Part shown: piece by piece, positions 1 through 8,066 of the stretch | How the letters are laid out: every line of letters begins with the position of its first letter | How positions within the stretch are numbered: the stretch's first letter is position 1 | NCBI GenBank assembly: GCA_016844935.1 | Contig: JAERTK010000225.1 | Span: forward strand, 1-38,324 | Direction of reading: 5' to 3' | From: Desulfobacteraceae bacterium | Lineage (GTDB): Bacteria > Desulfobacterota > DSM-4660 > Desulfatiglandales > Desulfatiglandaceae | Length of the DNA stretch: 38,324 nucleotides | Position numbers and translations under genes: made by a program | Notes under the pieces: model-generated | What the model saw: only the letters and a program-made list of their open reading frames with translations | Told to the model about the DNA's origin: nothing | Database searches by the model: none

Positions 1-25
1 GGCTGAGATTGTTGTTAAATCCTCA

Positions 26-69
26 CCCAGGGCGTTGCCCTGGGCTAATATGTGTTGCCCTTTCAGGGC
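26..69. repeat. REP-like tandem hairpin pair
   Basis: Two adjacent hairpins are visible. The first has the perfect 8-base arms CCCAGGGC (26-33) and GCCCTGGG (37-44) around a GTT loop. The second has 5-base arms GCCCT (57-61) and AGGGC (65-69) around TTC. Paired GC hairpins of this style are typical of REP-type elements mobilised by IS200-like (Y1) transposases; that assignment is from memory of the family. No transposase is nearby. The short open frame that runs through here (35-235) is a product of the repeat and is not called. Confidence 0.55.
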
Positions 70-403
70 TGAATCAGAGAGTGGCAACCATTCAGTTGCG
101 TATCTCTGTCGCAGATATTGGGCGAAGTTAGAACCAAGCCCGAAAACTGCGTTACGATTCTCACTATGGTGTTGTATTAAGTCGGATCATTGCATTGAGG
201 TCACCATCCCATTTCAGTTTTCCACAGGCTTTTGATTTTTTCCTTTTTTTTAATTTGGACCAATAATTTAAGCCAGATCTCTTAGCGATTATCTGTTTGC
301 ATCAAACAGAAGGGTCTGCTATTCTATTTGCTCTCCATATTTGTGTAGAATATGATTTAACTTGTTATATTGTACCAAAATATTAAGTTTGAAGGAATAT
401 AAT
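70..403. other. Non-coding leader, no gene seen
   Basis: This stretch of about 330 bases carries no convincing gene. It contains the first copy of a 29-base direct repeat (195-223), a T-rich run near 235-252 and AT-rich sequence before the nucleotidyltransferase gene. A ribosome-binding site (GAAGGAAT, 391-398) lies at its right end, ahead of the ATG at 404. Confidence 0.5.
195..223 (+). repeat. 29-base direct repeat, copy 1
   Basis: This sequence begins TTGAGGTCACCATCCCATTT and recurs at 983-1011 in the same orientation with two substitutions. The two copies bracket the nucleotidyltransferase/HEPN remnant. It may be the end of a lost insertion sequence, but no transposase remains to confirm that. 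Confidence 0.7.
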
Positions 404-850
404 ATGAGATTGGATCTTATGGCACTGAAAAGATGCCTTGATAAAAAACCCGAGGTTGTTGCGGCCTATCTTTTCGGCTCAGCGGCCACGGAAGAATCTG
501 TTGTAAATGACGTGGATATTCTGGTACTGCTACGTCCGGACATTGACAAGTATGAGGCCTATTTTGATATCGTCAGTAATCTCGCAAAAACCCTTGGGAT
601 CTCCGAAGACCGCATAGATCTGCTGTTTTTTGACCTGGGCGAAGCAGACCCTATAATTCTCTACAATGCCATAAACCGGGGCGTGCTGTTGAAAAACAGT
701 GACTCAAATATCCTTGGCGACATGATTGATGCCCTTTCTGGGTACTTTTTGGAAAATGAGCCCATAATTATGCAAGCGAAACAACTTAAGAAAGATCGAA
801 TGGAGGCGTTTTGTGCAGATCGATATAGAACGGGTAGAGAAGTACATTGA
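404..850 (+). CDS. MNT-type minimal nucleotidyltransferase (MntA-like antitoxin)
   Basis: This 148-residue protein carries the minimal nucleotidyltransferase signature: GS at residues 25-26 followed by the metal-binding pair D36 and D38 in the strand NDVDILVLL. Members of this family (DUF4111/MNT, MntA-like) are usually antitoxins that AMPylate or otherwise neutralise a HEPN RNase encoded next door. The ATG at 404 is chosen because it follows a GAAGGAAT ribosome-binding site; a TTG at 362 would add 14 residues without a site. The downstream HEPN gene overlaps its end (GTG at 813) but is truncated, so the pair is probably an inactive or orphan antitoxin module. It lies between two 29-base direct repeats. 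Family assignment is firm; current function is inferred. Confidence 0.8.
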   Translation: MRLDLMALKRCLDKKPEVVAAYLFGSAATEESVVNDVDILVLLRPDIDKYEAYFDIVSNLAKTLGISEDRIDLLFFDLGEADPIILYNAINRGVLLKNSDSNILGDMIDALSGYFLENEPIIMQAKQLKKDRMEAFCADRYRTGREVH

Positions 851-986
851 TGAAATTGCTGCGGAAACAATTGATCTTGAGATTGTTCTTACCCATCCGG
901 ACGAAGTGATTTTGCAAGATCCCCATCTTCTAATGATCCATACGGATGAATCGACCATAATCACTAATCTAACCTCACTAATTTGA
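813..986 (+). pseudogene. Truncated HEPN toxin partner (N-terminal fragment)
   Basis: A GTG at 813, inside the end of the nucleotidyltransferase gene, opens a 57-codon frame that starts QIDIERVEKYIDEIAAE and reaches VILQDPHLL. This is the usual start of a HEPN (DUF86/HepT-like) protein, and the overlapping arrangement is normal for MNT-HEPN pairs. Full-length HEPN partners are about 110-145 residues and carry an RxxxxxH (RX4-6H) RNase motif near the C-terminus, which is absent here. The similarity stops after about residue 41, and the stop codon TGA (984-986) lies in the second copy of the 29-base direct repeat. The simplest reading is that an insertion removed the toxin's catalytic half. The HEPN call rests on a short N-terminus and on gene context. 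Confidence 0.6.
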
Positions 987-1011
987 GGTCGCCATCCTAT
1001 TTCAGTTTTCC
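983..1011 (+). repeat. 29-base direct repeat, copy 2
   Basis: This copy matches 195-223 at 27 of 29 positions in the same orientation. It starts within the stop codon of the truncated HEPN frame and ends 22 bases before the amidinotransferase ATG, so it sits in that gene's leader and could contribute to its promoter. Confidence 0.7.
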
Positions 1012-1032
1012 CCCCTATGGAAAGGTCATCAT

Positions 1033-2082
1033 ATGTCAGACGTTTGGAGTTGCAATGAGTGGGATCAACTGGAAGAAGTGATTGTAGGGAACCCGCTGGG
1101 TGCGCGATTTCCCACAGCAGATCGGAGTACCCAACTGACAGAGTTTCCCGACCGTTCACTGGAGGAAATACCGCAGGGCCCTTTTCCACAACGGATTATT
1201 GAAGAGACGGAAGAGGATTTGAATGCATTTGTTGCAGCCCTGGAAAACTTAGGCATCACCGTCAAACGCCCGGAGACATGGCCACACGAGGCCAAATTTT
1301 CCAGTATCCATTGGGAATCCGAGGGGTATTACAATTATTGCCCCCGCGACATCATGCTGGTCATCGGAGACCACATTATCGAAACGCCCAATGTCATGCG
1401 CAGCCGCGCCCAGGAAACATTCAGCTATCGCACGATGATGGTAGACTATTTAAAGTCAGGCGCAAAATGGTACAGCGCCCCCAAACCCATGCTGCTAGAC
1501 TCACTGTTTGAGGTTGATCTGGACAAACCCACGCCACGTAACCATGAACCGGCCTTTGATGCTGCAAATGTCCTGCGTCTGGGCCGGGATCTGATCTATC
1601 TGGTCAGCGGCACGGGTAACGAAATGGGGGGGGAATGGTTGCAGGCCATTTTGGGCGATGCTTATCGGGTTCACTTCCTCAAAGAGGTCTATTACGGCTC
1701 CCATATTGACTCAACATTTGTGGCCTTGCGCCCCGGCTTGATGCTGTGCAATCCTGCTCGCATAAATGACGATACCCTGCCCGAAATCTTGAAGCAGTGG
1801 GATGTCATTTACAGTCCAGCCATGGAGAATACAGACAGATATGATGCCGACTATTTATCCAAAAGTATCGGCAGCAACTGGATCGATATGAATCTGCTCA
1901 GCATTAATCCGAATTTGGTCGTGGTCGATCAAGATCAGACGGGCCTGATCAAACTTTTAGAGAAACAGGGTCTTGATGTCATCCCCCTGAAATTGCGGCA
2001 TTCCAAAATGTTGGGCGGTGGGTTCCATTGCGTGACCCTGGACATCCGCCGAACCGGAACGCTCCAGCGATACTTTGATTAA
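1033..2082 (+). CDS. Amidinotransferase (glycine amidinotransferase / AGAT-like)
   Basis: This 349-residue protein is recognisable as an L-arginine-dependent amidinotransferase, a family that moves the amidino group from arginine to an amine acceptor through a cysteine intermediate and releases ornithine. The expected catalytic residues are present: D176 in FDAANVLRLGRD, H224 in YGSHIDSTFV and C333 in GGGFHCVTLD. The C-terminal LDIRRTGTLQRYF is close to the animal AGAT and cyanobacterial CyrA/SxtG proteins. Length fits the family. A ribosome-binding site GGAAAGG (1019-1025) precedes the ATG. The gene is 33 bases upstream of the Pls-like NRPS on the same strand, so the product probably supplies a guanidino building block, modifies the product, or generates ornithine for it. 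The acceptor cannot be read from sequence. Confidence 0.85.
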   Translation: MSDVWSCNEWDQLEEVIVGNPLGARFPTADRSTQLTEFPDRSLEEIPQGPFPQRIIEETEEDLNAFVAALENLGITVKRPETWPHEAKFSSIHWESEGYYNYCPRDIMLVIGDHIIETPNVMRSRAQETFSYRTMMVDYLKSGAKWYSAPKPMLLDSLFEVDLDKPTPRNHEPAFDAANVLRLGRDLIYLVSGTGNEMGGEWLQAILGDAYRVHFLKEVYYGSHIDSTFVALRPGLMLCNPARINDDTLPEILKQWDVIYSPAMENTDRYDADYLSKSIGSNWIDMNLLSINPNLVVVDQDQTGLIKLLEKQGLDVIPLKLRHSKMLGGGFHCVTLDIRRTGTLQRYFD

Positions 2083-2115
2083 ACCCCCTGCTTCACGACC
2101 CTGTGAGAAAAACAC

Positions 2116-5100
2116 TTGGCAGCCATTATTTTAACAACCGTCTTTGTGGTTTTCTTTGTCGTTACCTTTGCTGCGTGGCGACGGTACCTTTGGGTAGCGA
2201 AGGAGGCACAGAACAGGCAGGCGGACACCTGCCCATACAGTTTGACAGATGTCTTTGGCGATAACCACCTTGTCAACATACCCCATCAGAAAGAAATCCA
2301 GTGGCTCACAGAGGTCTTCAGCCGCTCTGCAGAGAAGTACCCGGATCTTACGGCCTTGCAGATTCCCCACACCGGAGAGTCCCTGACCTTCGCTGAGCTC
2401 GACGCGCGGGCCGAAAACGTGGCTGCGGCCCTTTCTCCCTTCCTCACGGGTCCGGACCAGGTCGTAGTTGTTGCAATGTCCCAGGACAACTGGCAAATCG
2501 TGGCCTCTCACCTGGGCATTCTCAAGGCCGGCGGTACCATGATGTTCCTCGACACCGCGTTGCCCGAGGCCCTGATCACCCACATGCTCAAGGACGCACA
2601 ACCGGTGGTCATCCTCACGCGGGGCCAAGACAAGTTCCGCGACCTGCCGACCCTCGACGTCTTGGCGTTGCCGGAGAGGATGCCCCTAAGCGAGCCGCCG
2701 CCCTGGCTGGATGACCCCACCAAGCGCCTTGCGACCCTCTTCTACACCAGCGGAACCACCGGGATGCCCAAGGGCGTGGAGTGCCCGCACGCAGGCTACG
2801 TGAACCTGGCTCTGAGCTATGCCGATTATTTTGATCTCATTCCCGGCATGGATGCGACCTCGCTCACATCGTCTCTGGGATACGACGGCAGCATCTCCGA
2901 GATGTACAGCGCCTGGGTGGCCGGTTGTGCTGTGGTTATGCTCACCCAGGAGCAGATACGGTCCGGTCCGGACCTTGTCCCCGTTCTCTGTGAAGCGGAG
3001 ATCACGGTGCTCTTCTGTCCGCCGGTGCTCCTGACCACCCTCACATCAACCCCCGAGATTGATCTCCCCTATCCGTTGTGCCGCTACGTGGTGCCGGCGG
3101 GCGAAGCCTTCCCCGCCAGCCTTGTTGCGCCCTGGACCCGCGGCAGACGGCAGATCATCAACACCTACGGCCCCACAGAAGCGAGCACCGACACGAGCCG
3201 CCAGAGCCTGCGCCCGGGGGAGCCCATCACCATTGGGTCCCCCTTGGCCAACGTCACCTACGTCATCCTCGAGGTCGACCAACTCCACCCCCTGCCCCAC
3301 GGGGAGGTCGGCGAGCTCTGCGTCGGTGGGGTGCACGTTGCGCGCGGGTACCGCAACTTGCCGGAACAAACCGCCCGGAAATTCATCACGCACCCCCGGT
3401 TCGGTCGCCTGTACCGCACTGGAGATAAATGCAAAATCGATATCCGGACGCAGCGGGTACATTTCCTCGGTCGAATCGACGCGCAGCTCAAGGTGCGCGG
3501 GCACCGCGTCGAGATACAGGCCGTTGAGGACATTCTCCAGACGCAGTTCAAGGAGATCGAGGCCGCCGTGCTGGACTACCAGAACCAGGAGTTGGTCGCC
3601 TTTGTCGCAGCGCCATCGGTCTCCGAAGGCCATATGGCGGTGGTCGCTCCAGCACCGGTGGAGTGGGCCGCCCGGGCCACGGCGATCCTGGCCAGACAAC
3701 TTCCATCGCCGTCGGTCCCCACGAGGATCTTCCTGGTGAAAAAATTCGTCATGAAACCCATGTCCGGGAAGATCGATCGTGGGTGCTTGCCCAACCTGTC
3801 TCATCTGCTGACAAACGCCGAGCCGGAAGCGGAGGACACCATAAGTAGCATACCCACCCGTACGCCGGACTCGGGGACGGGGAAAGCCAACCCCCTCGAC
3901 ACCCATATGGACGTGAAACCGGGCAGTGAGGAAGTGCTGGCAATCTGCAGGGCTGTGTTCGAGACGCCTTTGGGATGGGACGATGGTTTCGCTGACAATG
4001 GCGGGCACTCCATCGTCATCGCGCGACTGGCGCAGCGCTTGCAGGCCGCAGGATGGGGGGTGCCGGTCCGGGCGCTGCTCACAGACTGCGATACCCCACG
4101 CAAGGTGGCTGATCGTCCGAGGGAACTCCCGCAGGCCTCCCGGGCCCCCACAGCTGCCGCGAAAGCCGCCCGAAGCCGCATAGTGCGCGATGAGACAGGG
4201 GCAAAGGTGCTCTCCATTGGGTATTTCACCACTTTGCAGGTCCTGTTCCTGTCGTTGCTCTATTTCCCCCCCTTGATAGGCTTTCTGGGGCTCATCGCCT
4301 TCGCGGAAATCGGCGAGTTCTTCATGACCGCGTACCTCTGGGAGTTCATTGTTCTCGGCTTTTTCATGTACTTGTTGGCCCTTGTTTTGCCCTTCGCCGG
4401 TCTGCTCTGGGTCATGGTGATCAAGCGCTTCATGGGGGGTGACATCTACCGGAACCATGTGACCCCGGGTGTGTATCCCAAGTGGAGCAAAATGCATCTG
4501 CGAATCTGGCGTATCAGGCGGCTGGAAGCTACAGTGCTCCGCCCCCTGGGCACGATGTTCAGCAGCGCGCCGCTCATGGCCTACGTGTTGCGGCGGCTCG
4601 GGGCGACCGTGGGTGCCAACCTTCGCTGCGCGCCCGACGTGGCGTTCTCCGGACCCCTGGACTTACTCTCTGTGGAGGACGATGTGGCTATCCAGACCGG
4701 CGCTTACATACACATGTCGAGGTGGGTGGGGCGGGCGTTGCATGTGGGTTCTGTTCACCTGGAGAGCGGCTGTAAAATCGGAATGCGGGCCGCTGTCGCC
4801 GACCATGTGACGGTGGGCCGCGGCACCTGGATCACGCCGTTTACGCCCATCCTCAGCGACGTGGGTTCAAAGGAGATGTGGGAAGGAGCCCCGGCACGAT
4901 TCAGTGCCCGTTATACGGAACTGAAGCGTACGGCGAGCAGCTGCCGGTACGCGGTCCCGTTCTGGTTCATGGAGGCGCTCAACATCGTGATGCAGCTTTT
5001 CCTGGATTTCTGGCTCCTGGTCGTCCCCACCGCTGCGGTCATCTGGTTCGCCGCCACCTTCATACCCCAGAGAAAAACAGAACTGGCCAGTGAATACTTC

Positions 5101-6387
5101 AAGATGATGCCGCTGCACGAGATTGTCTGGCAAATGGGACTCTACGCCTTCACCACCACCTGGGTCACCATCGTCCTGATCTCAGTGCTGGGGTGCCTCT
5201 TTCTTCGCTGTACCGCCGCCTCGCCGGGTCTGTATCCCTCGCGCGGGCTCAAGGCCGCGCTTCTCATGTACAGGCTGAAGAAGATGAACCAGATCCAACG
5301 CCTGTGGACCTGGACCATCACCGGGCAGTACCTGCGCGCGCTCGCCGGCGTGGGCTTCACGCGCCTGGGCGCCTCGGAGTGCGACGTCATGCTCAACCTC
5401 GTCCCAGAGGTTGCCAGCGCCGACTCCCAGGTGTTCTGGTCACATGGCTGTTTCACGAACATGCTCGATTGCGGTGCCAAACACACAACCCTTCGCCAGC
5501 TCGACATGCCCGCGAATTTTTTCAGCAGCAACAATTGCGTTGCGGAGTCCGGGCACTTTCCCACAAACTTCCTGCTGGGTGTCTCCACCCTGGGGAATGA
5601 TATACAGTTCCGGCGCCAGATGCAGTCCCGGCTCGGCGAGCCCATCACGGTGGCGGGGAACCCGCCGGTTAGATTTGCGAGTGCGGACTTCGAGGCGGAA
5701 AATGATGCCCATAATCTGCCGAGCCTCCCCCTCTTCCTGGGGCGTGTTTTCCTGAATGACATCTTCGGCATCGGCATTCTGCGCATCGCCGGTGTGCTTG
5801 CCTATGTGGTACTGTACACCATCCTGCTGCGGTTGGGCGGACACCCGGTCCTCAGCGCACTCACTGCTTTGGTTCTCACGGAGGTCGTCCTGGTTGTGTC
5901 CTGCGCCGCAATCAAGAAGCTCATCGTCGGCAGCAGATGGGGTTCTGCTCACGCAACGCCGTTCTGGTCCTGGCGGCACTTCACCTACTTCTTCACGCAG
6001 GACTGCTTCTTCGCCTGGTGCAAGATCCCTTTGGGGATCGCAGCCGGGACAGTGCTCTCGAACATCATCCTGCGGTGGATGGGGTGCCGAATCGGCAAAC
6101 GGACCATCATAGACTCGCCCATGCAGGCCTTCGACTGGAACGCGGTGAGCTTCGGCAACGATTGCATTGTCGCCGGTATCCTGCAGTTTCACTCCTTCGA
6201 GAACATGATCTTGAAGGTGAAACGAACCCACATCCGGGACCGCAGCACCATCAGCTTCGGTGCCACGGTCATGGGCGGTGCGGTCATCGAACCTGGGACA
6301 ACGCTCTTGCCGTTGAGCCTGGTTCTGAAGGAGATGCACCTGCCCACAGCCACTTACGAGGGCAGTCCCACGGAGGCTGTAAGATGA
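2116..6387 (+). CDS. Pls/PosA-type membrane non-ribosomal peptide synthetase
   Basis: This 1423-residue, single-module NRPS has no condensation or thioesterase domain. It begins at a TTG with a weak ribosome site and an apparent N-terminal membrane helix (3-20). The adenylation domain (about 60-560) shows A3 TSGTTGMPKG (211-220), A5 NTYGPTE (349-355), A7 YRTGD (433-437), A8 near 452-470 and the A10 lysine in SGKIDRG (550-556). The carrier domain has the phosphopantetheine serine S632 in DNGGHS. The tail alternates membrane pairs (about 702-770, 947-1030, 1215-1265) with soluble domains (about 790-940, 1045-1205, 1285-1410) that look like hexapeptide beta-helix repeats. This is the layout known for epsilon-poly-L-lysine synthetase, where the tail domains link residues iteratively. 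The likely product is a short cationic homopolymer; substrate is unknown. DNA is visibly more GC-rich than the housekeeping genes downstream, suggesting transfer. Confidence 0.85.
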   Translation: MAAIILTTVFVVFFVVTFAAWRRYLWVAKEAQNRQADTCPYSLTDVFGDNHLVNIPHQKEIQWLTEVFSRSAEKYPDLTALQIPHTGESLTFAELDARAENVAAALSPFLTGPDQVVVVAMSQDNWQIVASHLGILKAGGTMMFLDTALPEALITHMLKDAQPVVILTRGQDKFRDLPTLDVLALPERMPLSEPPPWLDDPTKRLATLFYTSGTTGMPKGVECPHAGYVNLALSYADYFDLIPGMDATSLTSSLGYDGSISEMYSAWVAGCAVVMLTQEQIRSGPDLVPVLCEAEITVLFCPPVLLTTLTSTPEIDLPYPLCRYVVPAGEAFPASLVAPWTRGRRQIINTYGPTEASTDTSRQSLRPGEPITIGSPLANVTYVILEVDQLHPLPHGEVGELCVGGVHVARGYRNLPEQTARKFITHPRFGRLYRTGDKCKIDIRTQRVHFLGRIDAQLKVRGHRVEIQAVEDILQTQFKEIEAAVLDYQNQELVAFVAAPSVSEGHMAVVAPAPVEWAARATAILARQLPSPSVPTRIFLVKKFVMKPMSGKIDRGCLPNLSHLLTNAEPEAEDTISSIPTRTPDSGTGKANPLDTHMDVKPGSEEVLAICRAVFETPLGWDDGFADNGGHSIVIARLAQRLQAAGWGVPVRALLTDCDTPRKVADRPRELPQASRAPTAAAKAARSRIVRDETGAKVLSIGYFTTLQVLFLSLLYFPPLIGFLGLIAFAEIGEFFMTAYLWEFIVLGFFMYLLALVLPFAGLLWVMVIKRFMGGDIYRNHVTPGVYPKWSKMHLRIWRIRRLEATVLRPLGTMFSSAPLMAYVLRRLGATVGANLRCAPDVAFSGPLDLLSVEDDVAIQTGAYIHMSRWVGRALHVGSVHLESGCKIGMRAAVADHVTVGRGTWITPFTPILSDVGSKEMWEGAPARFSARYTELKRTASSCRYAVPFWFMEALNIVMQLFLDFWLLVVPTAAVIWFAATFIPQRKTELASEYFKMMPLHEIVWQMGLYAFTTTWVTIVLISVLGCLFLRCTAASPGLYPSRGLKAALLMYRLKKMNQIQRLWTWTITGQYLRALAGVGFTRLGASECDVMLNLVPEVASADSQVFWSHGCFTNMLDCGAKHTTLRQLDMPANFFSSNNCVAESGHFPTNFLLGVSTLGNDIQFRRQMQSRLGEPITVAGNPPVRFASADFEAENDAHNLPSLPLFLGRVFLNDIFGIGILRIAGVLAYVVLYTILLRLGGHPVLSALTALVLTEVVLVVSCAAIKKLIVGSRWGSAHATPFWSWRHFTYFFTQDCFFAWCKIPLGIAAGTVLSNIILRWMGCRIGKRTIIDSPMQAFDWNAVSFGNDCIVAGILQFHSFENMILKVKRTHIRDRSTISFGATVMGGAVIEPGTTLLPLSLVLKEMHLPTATYEGSPTEAVR

Positions 6388-7112
6388 CCGGAGACCATAG
6401 CAAGCGAGTCGCCGACCTTTTCGCCGCCCGCTCGCGCGATTTGACACCGGCATCAGCGCGTCATGCCGCTCACGTGTTGTATGTGCCGGTTTCGCGCGAT
6501 CCCGAGGTGACGAGGCGTTGCGCGTCGGTCCTGTCGGATACCGAACTGCAGAGAGCGGCCCGCTTTGTAACCGAATTCGACAAGGCCCAGTTCAAACAGC
6601 GCCGGGCATTTCGACGGTTCTGTGGCGCTCTGGCGCTCGATTCATCGCAGCCGTTATGGCAGATTGTTTTTAGCGAGACAGAAAACGGGCGGCCCTACCT
6701 TTCCGATTTACCGGATTTCCGGTTCAGTTTTTCCTCCTGCCGGTTCGGTTTTCTCGGGGCGTGGTCACAGACACATGGGATCGGCGTTGACCTCGAAGAT
6801 CAAACGCGTAATCTGGAAGCTGTAGAACTCGCTCATCGGTTTTTTTCGGGAGCCGAGGCGAATGCTGTTGAAAGGGCAGGGGGTCTGGAGCGCCTTCGGG
6901 CTTTCTTCCGATTCTGGAGCCTCAAGGAAGCGGCCTTGAAATCCATCGGGGAGGGACTGCCTTATGGCCTCGACGCCTTCGAATTCGAGTTGGACCCGAA
7001 TGTGCGTATCGTTCATGCGCCCCCGGACCATGGCGGCCCGGAGCAATTTAACGCCCACATGATCGAGGGAGCTGACAGTTGCGCCGCTCTTGTCACCCGA
7101 AATTGGGCCTGA
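6384..7112 (+). CDS. 4'-phosphopantetheinyl transferase (Sfp type)
   Basis: This 242-residue protein would convert the apo carrier domain of the upstream NRPS to its active holo form using coenzyme A. Sfp-family motifs are visible: GIGVDLED (132-139) with metal-binding D136 and E138, RFFSGAEA (152-159) and FWSLKEAALKSIGEGL (177-192) with W178, K181 and E182. The usual FNxSHSG segment is altered to FSFSSCRFG, so the histidine expected there is missing. The start is the ATG at 6384, whose ATGA overlaps the NRPS stop; this 4-base overlap implies translational coupling and co-expression. A longer upstream frame overlaps the NRPS and is rejected. Its last 42 bases recur after the next gene (7959-8000). 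Confidence 0.9.
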   Translation: MTGDHSKRVADLFAARSRDLTPASARHAAHVLYVPVSRDPEVTRRCASVLSDTELQRAARFVTEFDKAQFKQRRAFRRFCGALALDSSQPLWQIVFSETENGRPYLSDLPDFRFSFSSCRFGFLGAWSQTHGIGVDLEDQTRNLEAVELAHRFFSGAEANAVERAGGLERLRAFFRFWSLKEAALKSIGEGLPYGLDAFEFELDPNVRIVHAPPDHGGPEQFNAHMIEGADSCAALVTRNWA

Positions 7113-7113
7113 C
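7072..7113 (+). repeat. 42-base direct repeat, copy 1 (3' end of transferase gene)
   Basis: The final codons of the phosphopantetheinyl transferase gene, starting CTGACAGTTGCGCCGCTCTT, recur at 7959-8000 with about six substitutions, mostly in the last third. The copies flank the TraX-like gene. Confidence 0.7.
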
Positions 7114-7167
7114 AGCTACGGCATTGAGGCCGGAATGATATACGATTGCTCATAGAGGTCAGAGGTT

Positions 7168-7962
7168 TTGCGCACACATCACACCGTTGACAACACCGAC
7201 TGGCTGAAAACCGCCGCAATTATCCTGGTTGTGGTTGAGCACATCGGCTATTTCTTCATTGAAGACGCCGACTGGTGGAGCGCTTTCGGACGTCTGGCAG
7301 CGCCGCCGTTCTTCTTCCTTTTGGGCTACGCAAAGACCCGGAACGTCCCGCTCCACTGGATCTGGCTCGGTGTCATCCTGACGTTGCTCGACAGCTGGAA
7401 CACCGACTGGGCCTGGGTGGCACCGAACATTCTTTTGAGCCTTGCACTCATCCGCGTTGCACGTCCCCATGTGCAAATCCTTATGAAACATCACGGCTGG
7501 GCCGCCTTCGCGCTCCTCGTCTCCGTGCTTTTTGCGGTGCTGCCCATAACGGGGAACATTGTCGATTACGGCGCGGAGGGATGGCTGTGGGCACTGTTCG
7601 GCTTATGCCAACGCATGTATGTGGACGGCACAGCCCAAAGCGGAGAACCGCCCGCCCGTGCGATACCAGAAAATCTACACCTGATGCGCCTGCTGGCCTG
7701 CTTTGTGGCCGCGGTCGGCTACGTCTGGCAGGAACAAATGGAATTCTCGTTTTCTCAGATCCATTTCGCCGCAGTTATTCTGGGCGTCGGCGTTTTGTCC
7801 CTTTGCCTGTGTCTATTCCAGCGTGGCCCAAGCCGCATCCAGCCGCCGGAATCCATAGCCGGAGCCCTGCGATTCATGGGCCGGCGCACGCTGGAAATTT
7901 ACGCCATTCAGCTTGCCGGTTCCGAACTCATTATAAAGTTGGTGCCCGATCTCGCCCCCTGA
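7168..7962 (+). CDS. TraX-like polytopic membrane protein
   Basis: This 264-residue hydrophobic protein has roughly seven to eight membrane segments and begins with TDWLKTAAIILVVVEHIGYF, the N-terminal pattern of TraX and acyltransferase-3-like proteins. TraX of F plasmids N-acetylates pilin; relatives acetylate polysaccharides, so a role in acylating or exporting the NRPS product is possible but is only inferred from position. The start is a TTG at 7168 after an AGAGGTCAGAGG stretch. The gene follows the phosphopantetheinyl transferase by 55 bases on the same strand. It is bracketed by two copies of a 42-base sequence taken from the end of that transferase gene, which suggests that the gene was inserted there or that the locus was duplicated. 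Confidence 0.6.
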   Translation: MRTHHTVDNTDWLKTAAIILVVVEHIGYFFIEDADWWSAFGRLAAPPFFFLLGYAKTRNVPLHWIWLGVILTLLDSWNTDWAWVAPNILLSLALIRVARPHVQILMKHHGWAAFALLVSVLFAVLPITGNIVDYGAEGWLWALFGLCQRMYVDGTAQSGEPPARAIPENLHLMRLLACFVAAVGYVWQEQMEFSFSQIHFAAVILGVGVLSLCLCLFQRGPSRIQPPESIAGALRFMGRRTLEIYAIQLAGSELIIKLVPDLAP

Positions 7963-8000
7963 CGGTTGCGCCGCTCTTGTCATCCGAAACCTGGCCAGAC
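7959..8000 (+). repeat. 42-base direct repeat, copy 2
   Basis: This copy begins in the stop codon region of the TraX-like gene. In the frame homologous to the transferase it reads CAALVIRNLARRGSKG and continues open to a TGA near 8072, so it may be the displaced original C-terminus of a phosphopantetheinyl transferase gene. Confidence 0.65.
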
Positions 8001-8066
8001 GTGGCAGCAAGGGAGCTGTCTTCAGAACGGCCTTCCCAGGTGTTACAGATCAGATGGGGTCCACCT

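Noticed and set aside
3046..4497. Long minus-strand open frame of 483 codons inside the NRPS
   Set aside because: It is an antisense shadow of GC-rich coding sequence; the plus-strand frame carries all adenylation and carrier motifs, and the antisense protein has no recognisable domain.
5440..6453. Minus-strand frame of 337 codons at the NRPS end
   Set aside because: Antisense to the membrane tail and start of the phosphopantetheinyl transferase gene; composition is shadow-like with no family similarity.
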